Shown here piece after piece: positions 18,579 to 27,245 of a DNA stretch of 64,000 bases. The DNA lies in assembly GCF_019977275.1 (NCBI RefSeq), contig NZ_AP024650.1:3100001-3164000 (forward strand). Direction: 5' to 3'. The DNA comes from Arthrobacter sp. StoSoilB19 (lineage in GTDB: Bacteria; Actinomycetota; Actinomycetes; Actinomycetales; Micrococcaceae). The position numbers and the translations under genes were made by a program. Under the pieces are notes generated by a model that saw only the letters and a program-made list of their open reading frames with translations, did no database searches and was not told where the DNA came from. How positions within the stretch are numbered: the stretch's first letter is position 1; each line of letters begins with the position of its first letter.

Positions 18579-20243
18579 ATGAACTCGCAGACCCCCTCCC
18601 CTGACGACGAACACCCTGCCGGGGCCATCCCCGGATCCGACAGCGAGCGGCCCACGGAGCCGCTGCCGTCCTCCCCTGCAACGCCTCCGGAGCCTGAGGT
18701 TGGCCCGGGTGCCGGTCCCGCGGCCGGCCCGTCAGGCGGTCTTGGCGCCGGTCCCTCAGCTGATCCCGGTGCCGGACCGGGCCCTGATCCCGCTGATAAC
18801 ACCCAGGGCTATGCCTACCGCAGCAGCCCCACCGCCCCAACTCCTTCCACCGACTTCTTCGGCTGGATCCGCAGCAACGGCGTTTACCGGGGCAACGACC
18901 GTTGGGTCGGCGGCGTCTGCAGCGGCATCGCCCACCGGCTGAACGTGGACCCGATCATCATCCGCGGCGCCTTCATAGTCCTCACCCTCCTGGCCGGCAT
19001 TGGCGTGTTCTTCTATGGCCTGGCATGGGCGTTCCTGCCGGAACCGGACGGCCGGATCCACGTCCAGGAAGCCGGCGCCGGACGTTGGTCCAGTGGCATG
19101 ACGGGCTCCCTGATTGCCACGGTCCTGGGTCTCACCGGCCTGGGCGGAGGCTTCTGGGGCTGGAGCCATAACGGACTCAGCGGACTGCTCTGGACCGTCT
19201 TCTGGGTGGCCGGCGCAATCTATTTGGTCTACTACCTTTCCCAGCGCAACAAGTCCCACCCCACCATGGCCGGCCACACGCCGGCAGCCCCCGGCGCAGG
19301 CCACCCGGCCGGACGCCCGGGCGCGGACTACACCTCGTCGTTCTCCGCAGGCACGCCCTCCGGGCCGGCGCCCGGCTTCCCGGCGGCGCCGCGGTACAGC
19401 GGCGGCCCCACCAGCTCAGCATCCACCGGCATCTATGGCCCGGGCGGACACAGCACTCCTATCGGAACCGGTGTCGGAGGCACCTCCGCCGGCCCAAACG
19501 GCACCGGTTCAGGCAGCACAGGCCCAGGCGGGCCGGGCACAGGCGGGCCGGGCAGCGGCGTTCCCGGTGGAAGCAGCTACCCCGCACCGTGGGTGCCCCC
19601 GCAACCGCCAAAGCCCCGGCCGTCCGGCCCCGGCGCTCCCGCCGTCGCCATCGCCACGGGCTCGGCCCTGGTAGTGGGCGGTGGCCTCAAGGCGCTGGAT
19701 GCCGCAAACATCATCGACCTGGGCGGCTCCGCCAACGCCATCGTGTGGGCCAGCGCGGCAGCAGTGCTAGGCCTGGGCATCCTGGTGGCGGGTTTCCGCG
19801 GCCGCACCTCCGGCGTCCTGAGCCTCTTTGCCGTAATCGCCCTGGTTACCGGCGGCATCTACAACACGCTGGACGACGGCCGGATGCGTATCCAGCAGGT
19901 GGACTGGAACCCCGCAAGCATTGAGGAGGCACGCGGCGGCATCGACATCACCGCCGGGCGGGGCACCGTGGACCTCACGGGCCTGTCACCCACCGCCCCC
20001 CTGACGTCCGACGTCGTGGTTCCCCTGGACATCACCGCCAGCAACGTGACCGTGGTGATCCCGCAGAACCTGCCCGTCGACATCAAGGCGGACATGACCA
20101 TGGGAAACCTTAACGAGGCCACCGGCCAGCGCGGCGGCACCACCACCCGCGAAAGCAGCTACAACGCGGACAAGCCCGGCAACCACCTGGTGGTGCGGAT
20201 CGACGGCACGTTCAGCAACGTCACAATCCAGGAAGGCAACTGA
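18579..20243 (+). CDS. PspC-domain membrane protein with C-terminal toastrack-like region
   Basis: A 554-residue protein. The first 85 residues are a disordered Pro/Gly/Ala-rich segment; a PspC domain follows (NDRWVGGVCSGIAHRLNVDP, about residues 105-150) with TM helices, a second TM pair, a long Gly/Ser/Thr/Pro-rich low-complexity linker (about 225-345), then two or three more TM helices and a beta-rich C-terminal domain (ARGGIDITAGRGTVDLTGL, ITASNVTVVIPQNLPVDI). The C-terminus resembles the toastrack/LiaF-C fold in its repeating short beta strands. It probably senses envelope stress and signals to the divergent PspC-kinase; function is inferred. Confidence 0.8.
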   Translation: MNSQTPSPDDEHPAGAIPGSDSERPTEPLPSSPATPPEPEVGPGAGPAAGPSGGLGAGPSADPGAGPGPDPADNTQGYAYRSSPTAPTPSTDFFGWIRSNGVYRGNDRWVGGVCSGIAHRLNVDPIIIRGAFIVLTLLAGIGVFFYGLAWAFLPEPDGRIHVQEAGAGRWSSGMTGSLIATVLGLTGLGGGFWGWSHNGLSGLLWTVFWVAGAIYLVYYLSQRNKSHPTMAGHTPAAPGAGHPAGRPGADYTSSFSAGTPSGPAPGFPAAPRYSGGPTSSASTGIYGPGGHSTPIGTGVGGTSAGPNGTGSGSTGPGGPGTGGPGSGVPGGSSYPAPWVPPQPPKPRPSGPGAPAVAIATGSALVVGGGLKALDAANIIDLGGSANAIVWASAAAVLGLGILVAGFRGRTSGVLSLFAVIALVTGGIYNTLDDGRMRIQQVDWNPASIEEARGGIDITAGRGTVDLTGLSPTAPLTSDVVVPLDITASNVTVVIPQNLPVDIKADMTMGNLNEATGQRGGTTTRESSYNADKPGNHLVVRIDGTFSNVTIQEGN

Positions 20244-20244
20244 C

Positions 20245-20502
20245 ATGGACAGCAGCAACATTCCGACGACGGCGGGCCAAGACCCCGCCGGACCGGCACC
20301 GGCGAGGGTGGGGACGGTGGTGTGGGGACTGATCGTCCTGGCGCTGGCCGCACTCATCATCGTGGCGCAGCTGGGCATCGTGACACTCAATGGCACCTAC
20401 GTCCTGATCGGCCTCATGATCGGCGCAGGTGTGGCCCTGGTGGCCGGCGGCCTGCTCTCAGCCCGCAAACGTGACAACGCATCAACTACAGGGAAGTCTT
20501 GA
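20245..20502 (+). CDS. Small two-helix membrane protein of the PspC module
   Basis: An 85-residue protein with two predicted transmembrane helices (VVWGLIVLALAALIIVAQLG and a second near residues 50-70) and a short basic C-terminus. It lies 1 nt after the PspC/toastrack gene and 3 nt before the small PspC gene, so the three are one operon. I do not recognise a specific family; the layout resembles small DUF-type membrane proteins that accompany LiaF/PspC genes. Confidence 0.75.
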   Translation: MDSSNIPTTAGQDPAGPAPARVGTVVWGLIVLALAALIIVAQLGIVTLNGTYVLIGLMIGAGVALVAGGLLSARKRDNASTTGKS

Positions 20503-20505
20503 ACC

Positions 20506-20763
20506 ATGGATAAGTTCTTCAGCATTGTCAGGGGCCTTGGCCTGCAGCGCGGCCCACAGCGGTGGCTCGGCGGAGTGCTGGGCGGCATCGCGGCCAAGCT
20601 CAACGTCGACGTCGCCTACGTCCGCATCGCATTCCTGCTGTTCTGCCTGCTCCCCGGACCTGCCGTGATCTTCTACCTCCTGGCCTGGGTGATCCTCCCG
20701 GACCAGCGCAACGAGATCCTGCTCCAGACGTTCCTGGACCGCCGGTCGCTCAACCGGCCCTGA
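20506..20763 (+). CDS. Small stand-alone PspC-domain protein
   Basis: An 85-residue protein consisting almost only of a PspC domain: QRWLGGVLGGIAAKLNVDVA followed by a hydrophobic helix (FLLFCLLPGPAVIFYLLAWV) and a C-terminal tail. PspC family members act at the inner membrane in phage-shock-type envelope stress. It is the third PspC domain in this module, after the kinase and the large membrane protein. A terminator follows at 20824-20862. Confidence 0.88.
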   Translation: MDKFFSIVRGLGLQRGPQRWLGGVLGGIAAKLNVDVAYVRIAFLLFCLLPGPAVIFYLLAWVILPDQRNEILLQTFLDRRSLNRP

Positions 20764-20823
20764 CCAGCCAAATCGCCGGCGCCGGACACACTGGCGCCGG
20801 CACCATAAATCGGCCACGACCAC

Positions 20824-20862
20824 GGCCCCTGCTTTCGCGGACACTCCCCGACAGCAGGGGCC
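20824..20862 (+). terminator. Terminator of the PspC operon
   Basis: Ten-bp perfect stem (GGCCCCTGCT with AGCAGGGGCC) around a 19-nt loop, followed by TTTCC. A second perfect 9-bp hairpin without a T run lies just upstream (20775-20801). Confidence 0.65.
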
Positions 20863-21001
20863 TTTCCTGTCCCGGCACTGCCCGGCCCGGGCACCCCCAT
20901 GTAACCGGTTTGTGTCGTACCCCACACACCCCATTACACTTCTAGGTGAGCTCAGCGTGGCGCTCTGCCTGTAAACCTTCTCTCCAGGATTTGAGCCGAA
21001 C

Positions 21002-22027
21002 ATGAAAATTGGAATCCTCACCAGCGGTGGCGACTGCCCCGGACTGAACGCCGTGATCCGAGGCGCCGTGCTTAAGGGCATCGCCGTCCACGGCCAGGAA
21101 TTCGTCGGATTCCGCGATGGATGGCGGGGTGTGGTGGAGGGGGACATCATCGACATCCCCCGCACCATGGTCCGCGGCATCGCCAAGCAGGGCGGCACCA
21201 TCCTTGGCACTTCCCGCACCAACCCGTTCGAAAACGGCGGCGGCCCCGAGGCCATCAAGGCCCACATGGACCGGCTGGGCATCGACGCCATCATCGCCAT
21301 CGGTGGTGAGGGAACACTCGCCGCCGCCAAGCGCCTGACCGACGCCGGACTCAAGATCGTCGGCGTCCCCAAGACCGTTGACAACGACCTTGACGCCACC
21401 GACTACACCTTCGGGTTCGACACTGCCGTGCAGATCGCCACCGAAGCCATCGACCGGCTCCGCACCACCGGCGAATCCCACCACCGCTGCATGATCGCCG
21501 AAGTGATGGGCCGGCACGTGGGCTGGATTGCCCTGCACGCCGGCATGGCCGCAGGCGCGCACGCCATCCTGATCCCGGAGCAGAAGGTCAGCATCGAGCA
21601 GATCACCGAATGGGTCAAGGAAGCCCATCATCGTGGCCGCGCGCCCCTGGTGGTGGTGGCCGAAGGCTTCGTACCCGAACACATGGAAAGCCCGCACTCC
21701 GAGCGCGGCCTGGACACCTTCGGCCGTCCCCGGCTGGGCGGCATCGCGGACCAGCTCGCCCCCGAACTGGAGGCACGCACCGGCATTGAAACCCGCGCCA
21801 CCATCCTGGGCCACATCCAGCGCGGCGGCGTCCCGTCGGCCTTCGACCGGGTCCTGGCCACCCGGCTTGGCATGGCTGCCATCGATTCCGTGGTGGAAGG
21901 CTACTGGGGCACCATGGTGGCGCTCAAGGGCACCGACATCCGGCACGTTGCCTTCGAAGAGGCCCTGGGCCAGCTGAAGACCGTCCCGCAAAACCGCTAC
22001 GACGAAGCCGCGGTCCTGTTCGGCTAA
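21002..22027 (+). CDS. pfkA: 6-phosphofructokinase
   Basis: Phosphorylates fructose 6-phosphate in glycolysis. The 341-residue protein has TSGGDCPGLNAVIRG, GGEGT at 101-105, PKTVDND at 123-129 and MGRHVGW. The residues that sort phosphoryl donors are Gly104 and Lys124; Gly104 is typical of ATP enzymes while Lys124 is shared with PPi enzymes. This Gly/Lys combination occurs in the actinobacterial group that includes ATP-dependent Streptomyces enzymes, so ATP use is likely but not certain. A possible promoter with TACACT at 20935-20940 would leave a leader of about 55 nt. Confidence 0.93.
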   Translation: MKIGILTSGGDCPGLNAVIRGAVLKGIAVHGQEFVGFRDGWRGVVEGDIIDIPRTMVRGIAKQGGTILGTSRTNPFENGGGPEAIKAHMDRLGIDAIIAIGGEGTLAAAKRLTDAGLKIVGVPKTVDNDLDATDYTFGFDTAVQIATEAIDRLRTTGESHHRCMIAEVMGRHVGWIALHAGMAAGAHAILIPEQKVSIEQITEWVKEAHHRGRAPLVVVAEGFVPEHMESPHSERGLDTFGRPRLGGIADQLAPELEARTGIETRATILGHIQRGGVPSAFDRVLATRLGMAAIDSVVEGYWGTMVALKGTDIRHVAFEEALGQLKTVPQNRYDEAAVLFG

Positions 22028-22054
22028 GTCAGTGGGCCGCCCTAGGCTGGGACC

Positions 22055-22771
22055 ATGACACTCGATCCCGGCTCAGCGGCCATCATCCAGCTGGCGTGGG
22101 CACGCCGGCTGGGCCTTGACGACGACGCGTTCGGGGACGCCCTGGTCTCCGGGGCAAGGATCGTCCGGGCGGACGAATCGGCCCGGACCGTCGAGTTCGT
22201 CCGGTTGTTTGGCAGTTCCGCGCTGGTGGGCCCGCAGAGCGTCATCGAAGCCGCAACGGACATTCCGGAGGAGGAGATGGCCCAGCACGTCACGCTGCTG
22301 AAACTGACCAGGGACCGGGGCGGCCATGGGCTCGGCGCTGCCGCCCTGTTCTTCGCCGACGACCTGCCGCTGCAGCAGCCCTCCGGGGAACTCACGGTCT
22401 CGCACGGGAACCCGGAGGCCATTGAACTGGAGGGCCGCTGCCCGCCGGACGACGTCAACGAAGTGGGGCTCTCCGACCTCGAAAACCGCTACACCATCGT
22501 GCATGAGCAGGACGGCAGGCGCGTGCCCCTGGCCTGCGGTGCGTACGGCGAATGGGAGGGCCTGCTGGCCAACATGGGCGTACTGGTGGACCCGGAATGG
22601 CGGCGGCGCGGCCTGGGCTCGCTGGCCGCGTCCATCGCGGCGCACGAGGCCCTCGCCGCCGGGCTGACGCTGCAGTGGCGTGCGGACGTCAGCAACACCG
22701 GCTGCCTGGCACTGGCCAGGCAGCTTGGCCTCTCAGCCGGCGGAATCCAGACCAGCGTCCACCTTCGCTGA
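22055..22771 (+). CDS. GNAT-family acetyltransferase
   Basis: A 238-residue protein with a C-terminal GNAT domain: the acetyl-CoA loop is VDPEWRRRGLGSLAASIA (about residues 180-197), and the N-terminal 110 residues are not recognised. Similar two-part proteins are annotated as GNAT in Arthrobacter; the substrate is unknown. The start is supported by TAGGCT (22043-22048) exactly 6 nt before the ATG, predicting a leaderless transcript. Its last 39 nt overlap the 3' end of the convergent MFS gene. Confidence 0.8.
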   Translation: MTLDPGSAAIIQLAWARRLGLDDDAFGDALVSGARIVRADESARTVEFVRLFGSSALVGPQSVIEAATDIPEEEMAQHVTLLKLTRDRGGHGLGAAALFFADDLPLQQPSGELTVSHGNPEAIELEGRCPPDDVNEVGLSDLENRYTIVHEQDGRRVPLACGAYGEWEGLLANMGVLVDPEWRRRGLGSLAASIAAHEALAAGLTLQWRADVSNTGCLALARQLGLSAGGIQTSVHLR

Positions 22772-24256
22772 CGCCTGGTCCTGGCCCTGCGTCCCCCAGC
22801 CCTGGACCGGCTGCGGCTTGGCGAAGAACAGTGCCACCGCCGCCCCCACCAGGATCACTCCGGCGGGCAGCAGGATGGACTGGCCCATCGCGGTCGAGAA
22901 TCCGGCGTGCAGGAACCCGGGCAGCGAGCCACCCATTGCCAGTCCTTCCCCGGCGGACCCGCCCGGCCCTCCCGAGGGAAGCTCGGCGGCCAGCCGCGAC
23001 TGGATCAACACAGCGATGGCCGCACTGCCCAGCACCGCGCCGATCTGGCGGGTGGTGTTGTACACGCCCGAACCGGCACCCGCCTGGCGCGGCGGCAGGT
23101 TCCTGGTGGCAGTGGTGCTCAGCGGGGCCCAAATGCCGGCGTTGGCGAAGCCCAGGACGGCGCTGGGCAGCAGGAACATCAGGATGGGCGTATCCGGCTG
23201 CATCAGGACCGAGTTCCACAGCAGCGCCACCGCCATGAGCACCAGCCCGGTGGCCGTGATGAACTTCGGGTTCACGCGGTCCACCAGCTTGCCCACCACG
23301 GGTGCAAGCCCGCCGGAGATCAGTGCCATGGGCACCATCATGAGGGCGGACTGTGTGGGGGTTAGGCCCCGGACCAGCTGGTAGTAGAAGATCAGCGGCA
23401 GGCTGAAGGCGGTCACCGTGAAGCCGACGGTGGTGATCCCGATGTTGGCCAGCGAGAAGTTGCGGTCCCGGAACAGCGCCAGCGGCAGCAGCGGCTCGCC
23501 CTTGTTGAACCGCTGCCACAGGACGAAGACAGCCAGCACCACGATGCCGGCGATTATCAGGCCCCACACGCTGATGGGCCCGGTGATGGTGCCCCAGTTG
23601 TAGGTTTCGCCCTCCTGGATCCCGAACACCAGAAGGAACAGCCCGACGGCGCTCAGCAGGACGCCGGGAATATCGAAGCGGTGCGGATGGGTGCTCAGGG
23701 CCGGGACGTTGCGCAGCGCCAGGATGAAGCCCACGACGCCGATGGGCACGTTGATGAAGAAGATCCACTCCCAGCCCAGGCCGTCCACCAGGACGCCGCC
23801 AAGGATGGGCCCGACGAGCGTCGCCATGCCCGCTGTTGCGCCCCAGACCGCCATGGCTGAGCCGCGGCGGTCCGGCGGGAAGATCCGGGTGATCACGGCC
23901 ATGGTCTGGGGCGTCATCATCGCGGCGCCAAGGCCCTGGAGGACACGGGCGGCGATCAGGATCCGGACGTCGCCTGAGAGGCCGCACCACAGCGAGGCGA
24001 GGGTGAAGACCACCAGGCCGGAGAGGTAGAGCTTCTTGGGCCCGAACCTGTCGCCCAGCCTGCCGGTGATGAGCAGCGGGACGGCGTAGGCCAGCAGGTA
24101 GGCGCTGGTCACCCAGATGACCGAGTTGATGTCGGCGTCCAGCCCCTCCATGATGCGGGGGTTGGCCACGGACACGATGGTGGTGTCGATCAGGATCATG
24201 AAGAACCCGATCACCAGGGACCACAGTGCCGGCCAGGGCTTTGCTACGTTTTCCAC
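22733..24256 (-). CDS. DHA2-family MFS multidrug transporter (EmrB/QacA type)
   Basis: A 507-residue integral membrane protein with about 14 predicted TM helices. Family signatures are motif A (GRLGDRFGPKKLYL), motif C in TM5 (ATAGMATLVGPILGGVLVD) and the Asp-containing TM1 (FFMILIDTTIVSVANP). It probably exports cationic or amphipathic compounds by proton antiport; substrates cannot be predicted. The GTG at 24256 has AGGA 7 nt upstream. No regulator gene is adjacent. Its 3' end overlaps the convergent GNAT gene by 39 nt. Confidence 0.88.
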   Translation of the reverse strand: MENVAKPWPALWSLVIGFFMILIDTTIVSVANPRIMEGLDADINSVIWVTSAYLLAYAVPLLITGRLGDRFGPKKLYLSGLVVFTLASLWCGLSGDVRILIAARVLQGLGAAMMTPQTMAVITRIFPPDRRGSAMAVWGATAGMATLVGPILGGVLVDGLGWEWIFFINVPIGVVGFILALRNVPALSTHPHRFDIPGVLLSAVGLFLLVFGIQEGETYNWGTITGPISVWGLIIAGIVVLAVFVLWQRFNKGEPLLPLALFRDRNFSLANIGITTVGFTVTAFSLPLIFYYQLVRGLTPTQSALMMVPMALISGGLAPVVGKLVDRVNPKFITATGLVLMAVALLWNSVLMQPDTPILMFLLPSAVLGFANAGIWAPLSTTATRNLPPRQAGAGSGVYNTTRQIGAVLGSAAIAVLIQSRLAAELPSGGPGGSAGEGLAMGGSLPGFLHAGFSTAMGQSILLPAGVILVGAAVALFFAKPQPVQGWGTQGQDQASAKVDAGLDSAG

Positions 24257-24307
24257 TCGGTCATCCTTCAGGAGTTTTTGTTGGTGCCGGGCGGAACCCG
24301 GGCAGAG

Positions 24308-24739
24308 CTAGCCCAGCAGGTCCAGGATCTCCGTGCGGGCAAACATTTGCGCCGCGGCGCGTGCCGAGGGCGCACCGGCGTCCGGATCCGCTCCGGCGTC
24401 AAGCAGGACCCGGGCCACGTCCGTGTAGCCCTTGAATACGGCGCCTGCGAGCGGGGTCTGGCCCCGGTCGTTGGCGGCGTTGGCGTCGGCGCCGTGTTGC
24501 AGGAGCAGCCCAACGGTGCCGGCGTGGCCGTGGTAGGCGGCCAGCATGAGCAGGGAGTCACCGGCGGAGTTGGTCATGGTGGCGGGAACCCCGGCGTCCA
24601 GGTAGGCACCCAGCAGGGCGTCGCTCCCCTCACGCGCAGCCTCGAAGAGCGCCTGCGCCAAAGCCAGCGCGTCGTCGTCGTGCCCTTCCGCTGCCGTCGT
24701 CCCAACGCCGGCAGGCGTGGTCCCGGTGTGCTCGGTCAT
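24308..24739 (-). CDS. Ankyrin-repeat protein
   Basis: A 143-residue soluble protein made of about three ankyrin repeats: SLLMLAAYHGHAGTVGLLLQ, then ADANAANDRGQTPLAGAVFK and a third unit ending ADPDAGAP. Ankyrin repeats mediate protein-protein contacts; the partner is unknown. Its ATG overlaps the stop of the YgfZ-family gene by one base (TGATG), so the two are translationally coupled. Short ankyrin proteins beside YgfZ genes are seen in Arthrobacter relatives, to my knowledge, with no assigned role. Confidence 0.85.
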   Translation of the reverse strand: MTEHTGTTPAGVGTTAAEGHDDDALALAQALFEAAREGSDALLGAYLDAGVPATMTNSAGDSLLMLAAYHGHAGTVGLLLQHGADANAANDRGQTPLAGAVFKGYTDVARVLLDAGADPDAGAPSARAAAQMFARTEILDLLG

Positions 24740-25821
24740 CAGCGTGGCCCCCTCAGGAATCCGGTCTGGCGCCCCACCACCTGGCCGGCATCGGGGGCAA
24801 CAATGATTTCCTGGACGGCGGCATACGGCTCATCGCCGTCCAGGACGGTCAGTATCTCATCCGCGGCCACGGAACGTTTTATGACTGCCAGGGCCACAGG
24901 ACCCATCTCGTAGTGCTGCGCCACGGAGGTGACGGTCCCGACTTTCCGGTCCCCTGCCATGACCGGGCTGCCGGCGGCGGGGAGGGTGTGCTGCGAGCCG
25001 TCCAGCTGCAGGAAGACCAGCCGGCGGGGCGGGTGGCCCAGGTTGTGGACGCGGGCGATGGTCTCCTGGCCTTTGTAGCAGCCCTTGGCCAGGTGCACCG
25101 CAGTGCGCAGCAGGTCAAGCTCGTGCGGGATGGTCTTGTCATCCGTCTCGGCACCGATCCGGGGGCGCCAGGCGGCGACCCGCAGGGCTTCCGCGGCGAG
25201 GACACCGGTCAGAGACCGCCCCGCGACGGCCTCTTCCAGTTCGGCGGCCGGGATGAGGTACTCGAACCAGGGGCGCTCCAGCCCCGGATGGTTCTCCTCC
25301 GACACGGTGGCATAGGAGTATCCGCCGGCGGATACGTGCGGCCACGGGTCCTGCCAGGCGAGGCGGCCGGACCACTCCGGGACGGCCCGGGTGCTGCCCA
25401 CGACTGCCCAGTCGGACGAGACGTCGGCGATTTCCACCCGCAGCATGAACTTCATCCGGTTGAGGTACTCCGCCAGCGGCGCTGCCTCGGCGGCCTCAAC
25501 GATCAGCCACGTGGTCCCGCCGTCGTCGACAACCCGGGCGTCAAAGTCGATGCGGCCCTGGACGCTGAGGAGCAGCAGCTCGCTGGACTCCCCCGGCTTC
25601 AGCGCGGCCACCTGCTGGGAGGACAGGGTATTAAGCCAGCTCAGCCGGTCCGGGCCGGTGACGGTGACCACGCCGCGGTGGGAAAGGTCGACGACGGCGG
25701 TTCCGGCAGCGAGCGCGCGCTGCTCGCGCAGCGGCTCGCCGTAGTGGGCGGCGACTCCGGCGTCAGGGCCGCCGGCCTCGACGGCGCCGGGGCGCGACAA
25801 CAAGGGGCTGGGCGTAGTCAT
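24739..25821 (-). CDS. Folate-binding YgfZ-family protein
   Basis: A 360-residue GcvT-fold protein. The diagnostic motif KGCYKGQETIARVHNLG near residue 250 contains the YgfZ-specific Cys and Gln-Glu. YgfZ/IBA57 proteins bind tetrahydrofolate and help assemble or repair [4Fe-4S] clusters in some enzymes, which would fit a cell with a nitrate reductase, though that link is inferred. The ATG at 25821 is chosen because the fold starts there (MTTPSPLLSRPGAV); upstream in-frame codons are poorly conserved. It overlaps the ankyrin gene start by one base. Confidence 0.9.
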   Translation of the reverse strand: MTTPSPLLSRPGAVEAGGPDAGVAAHYGEPLREQRALAAGTAVVDLSHRGVVTVTGPDRLSWLNTLSSQQVAALKPGESSELLLLSVQGRIDFDARVVDDGGTTWLIVEAAEAAPLAEYLNRMKFMLRVEIADVSSDWAVVGSTRAVPEWSGRLAWQDPWPHVSAGGYSYATVSEENHPGLERPWFEYLIPAAELEEAVAGRSLTGVLAAEALRVAAWRPRIGAETDDKTIPHELDLLRTAVHLAKGCYKGQETIARVHNLGHPPRRLVFLQLDGSQHTLPAAGSPVMAGDRKVGTVTSVAQHYEMGPVALAVIKRSVAADEILTVLDGDEPYAAVQEIIVAPDAGQVVGRQTGFLRGPR

Positions 25822-25843
25822 ATGAAGTAGAAGTCCTTGGAGG

Positions 25844-26578
25844 CTAACGGTATTCCGGATTTTCGAAATCGAAATGGGTACCGGCGTTCCATTCGTTGGG
25901 CAGGTTGCCGTAGGCCGGGTAGCCGCCCGCATCCTTCAGCATCCTTGCCAGGTGCAGGAGGTTCCAGGTCATGAAGGTGGTGTTGCGGTTGGTGAAGTCG
26001 CTCTCCGGGCCGCCGGAGCCTTCATCCAGGTAGCTTGGGCCCGGACCAACCGGCCCGATCCAACCCGCGTCGGCCTGCGGCGGGATGCTGAAGCCGATGT
26101 GCTGAAGACTGTAGAGGATGTTCATGGAACAGTGCTTGATGCCGTCCTCGTTGCCGGTGATCAGGCAGCCGCCCACCTTTGGATAGAAGGCCCACTGGCC
26201 CCTGTCATTGAGCTGGCCGGAGTGGGCGTAGAGGCGCTCGATAAGTTTCTTGGTCTGCGACGAGTTGTCACCGAGCCAGATGGGGCCCGCCACCACCACG
26301 ATGTCAGCTTCCTGGACAGCGGGATAGAGATCCGGCCACTCGTCCGTGGCCCACCCGTACTGGGTCATGTCCGGGTAGACACCGCTGGCGATGTCGTGGT
26401 CCACGGTACGGATCACCCTGGTGCTGACACCCTGCTTTTCCATGATGCGGCGGCTGATGGCAATCAGCCCGTCCGTGTTGGATGTCTGCGGCGACTTCTT
26501 CAGGGTGCCGTTGAAGAAGACGGCCTTGAGGTCGCCGTAGCCGCTGGGCTTTCGTGCTTGATCCGTGCCGTCTTCCAT
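25844..26578 (-). CDS. Flavodoxin-fold NAD(P)H-dependent oxidoreductase
   Basis: A 244-residue protein of the flavodoxin-like FMN reductase group. Key elements are the phosphate-binding loop FFNGTLKKSPQTSNTDGL near the N-terminus, VVVAGPIWLGDNSSQTKKL near residues 95-115 and a GNEDGIKHC segment. It likely binds FMN and reduces quinones or other acceptors, but the substrate is unknown. The ATG at 26578 has AGGAAAG 8 nt upstream and is 16 nt after the nitrobindin gene stop, so the two genes form an operon. Confidence 0.85.
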   Translation of the reverse strand: MEDGTDQARKPSGYGDLKAVFFNGTLKKSPQTSNTDGLIAISRRIMEKQGVSTRVIRTVDHDIASGVYPDMTQYGWATDEWPDLYPAVQEADIVVVAGPIWLGDNSSQTKKLIERLYAHSGQLNDRGQWAFYPKVGGCLITGNEDGIKHCSMNILYSLQHIGFSIPPQADAGWIGPVGPGPSYLDEGSGGPESDFTNRNTTFMTWNLLHLARMLKDAGGYPAYGNLPNEWNAGTHFDFENPEYR

Positions 26579-26594
26579 GAGGTTTCTTTCCTGT

Positions 26595-27203
26595 TCAGGA
26601 GACTCTATGCAGGAACGCGGAGGCGTGGGCTTCAAGGCCCTTGCCGGTTTCGCCGCCTGTCGCCACGTCCCACCGCCACAGGAGGTTGCCGTCCACCAGG
26701 CCAAAGATCCGGGTGGCCGCACTGTACTCCTTGGAGTGGCTGCCACGCATCACCATGTCGGTGGTCAACTGGATCTGCGGGCCCTTGATCTGGCCGTAGT
26801 ACAGCTCGGTGATGCCGCCTGGGTGGGCGATGGACACCGAGATGTCGAAGCCGCCGTCCTTGTTGCGCAGCGCCTCCACCTCATCGGCACTCTTCAACAC
26901 CGGGACGATGTCGGCAGGCACCAGGCCCGGGCCGCCGTCGGCATCCAGCTGCTTGCGTTCAAGCGCCCAGAAGCCGGTCTCAACGGTGAGCGGCCGCAGG
27001 CGCGTGCCCTCGTCGTCGGTCAACCAGCTCTCGGCCCGGTACTGCAGGTACGGCAGGCCGTTGTGGGTGAAGGAGACGTGCTGCAGGAAGTGTTCCGAAT
27101 CCTCGTCGCCGCTGCCCAGCCGGCCGCGGCCCTCCCACTCGCCAATGAGCCACGAAAGGGGGACGAGTTCAGGGGTCAGATCTGTAGGAATCTCAATGGG
27201 CAT
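26595..27203 (-). CDS. Nitrobindin-like heme-binding beta-barrel protein (FABP-like/THAP4 family)
   Basis: A 202-residue beta-barrel of the DUF1794/nitrobindin family. The signature GEWEGRG is at about residues 21-27, and a C-terminal AHASAFLHR supplies the histidines expected to bind heme (His193 or His199). Nitrobindins bind ferric heme and react with nitric oxide or peroxynitrite. The gene sits just before a flavodoxin-fold reductase. Linking it to the nitrate reductase operon elsewhere in this window would be speculation. The family assignment is firm; the physiological role is not. Confidence 0.9.
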   Translation of the reverse strand: MPIEIPTDLTPELVPLSWLIGEWEGRGRLGSGDEDSEHFLQHVSFTHNGLPYLQYRAESWLTDDEGTRLRPLTVETGFWALERKQLDADGGPGLVPADIVPVLKSADEVEALRNKDGGFDISVSIAHPGGITELYYGQIKGPQIQLTTDMVMRGSHSKEYSAATRIFGLVDGNLLWRWDVATGGETGKGLEAHASAFLHRVS

Positions 27204-27245
27204 TTGTACTACCTCGAGATACGGCCGGCTCCGGAAGAGGGGTGG

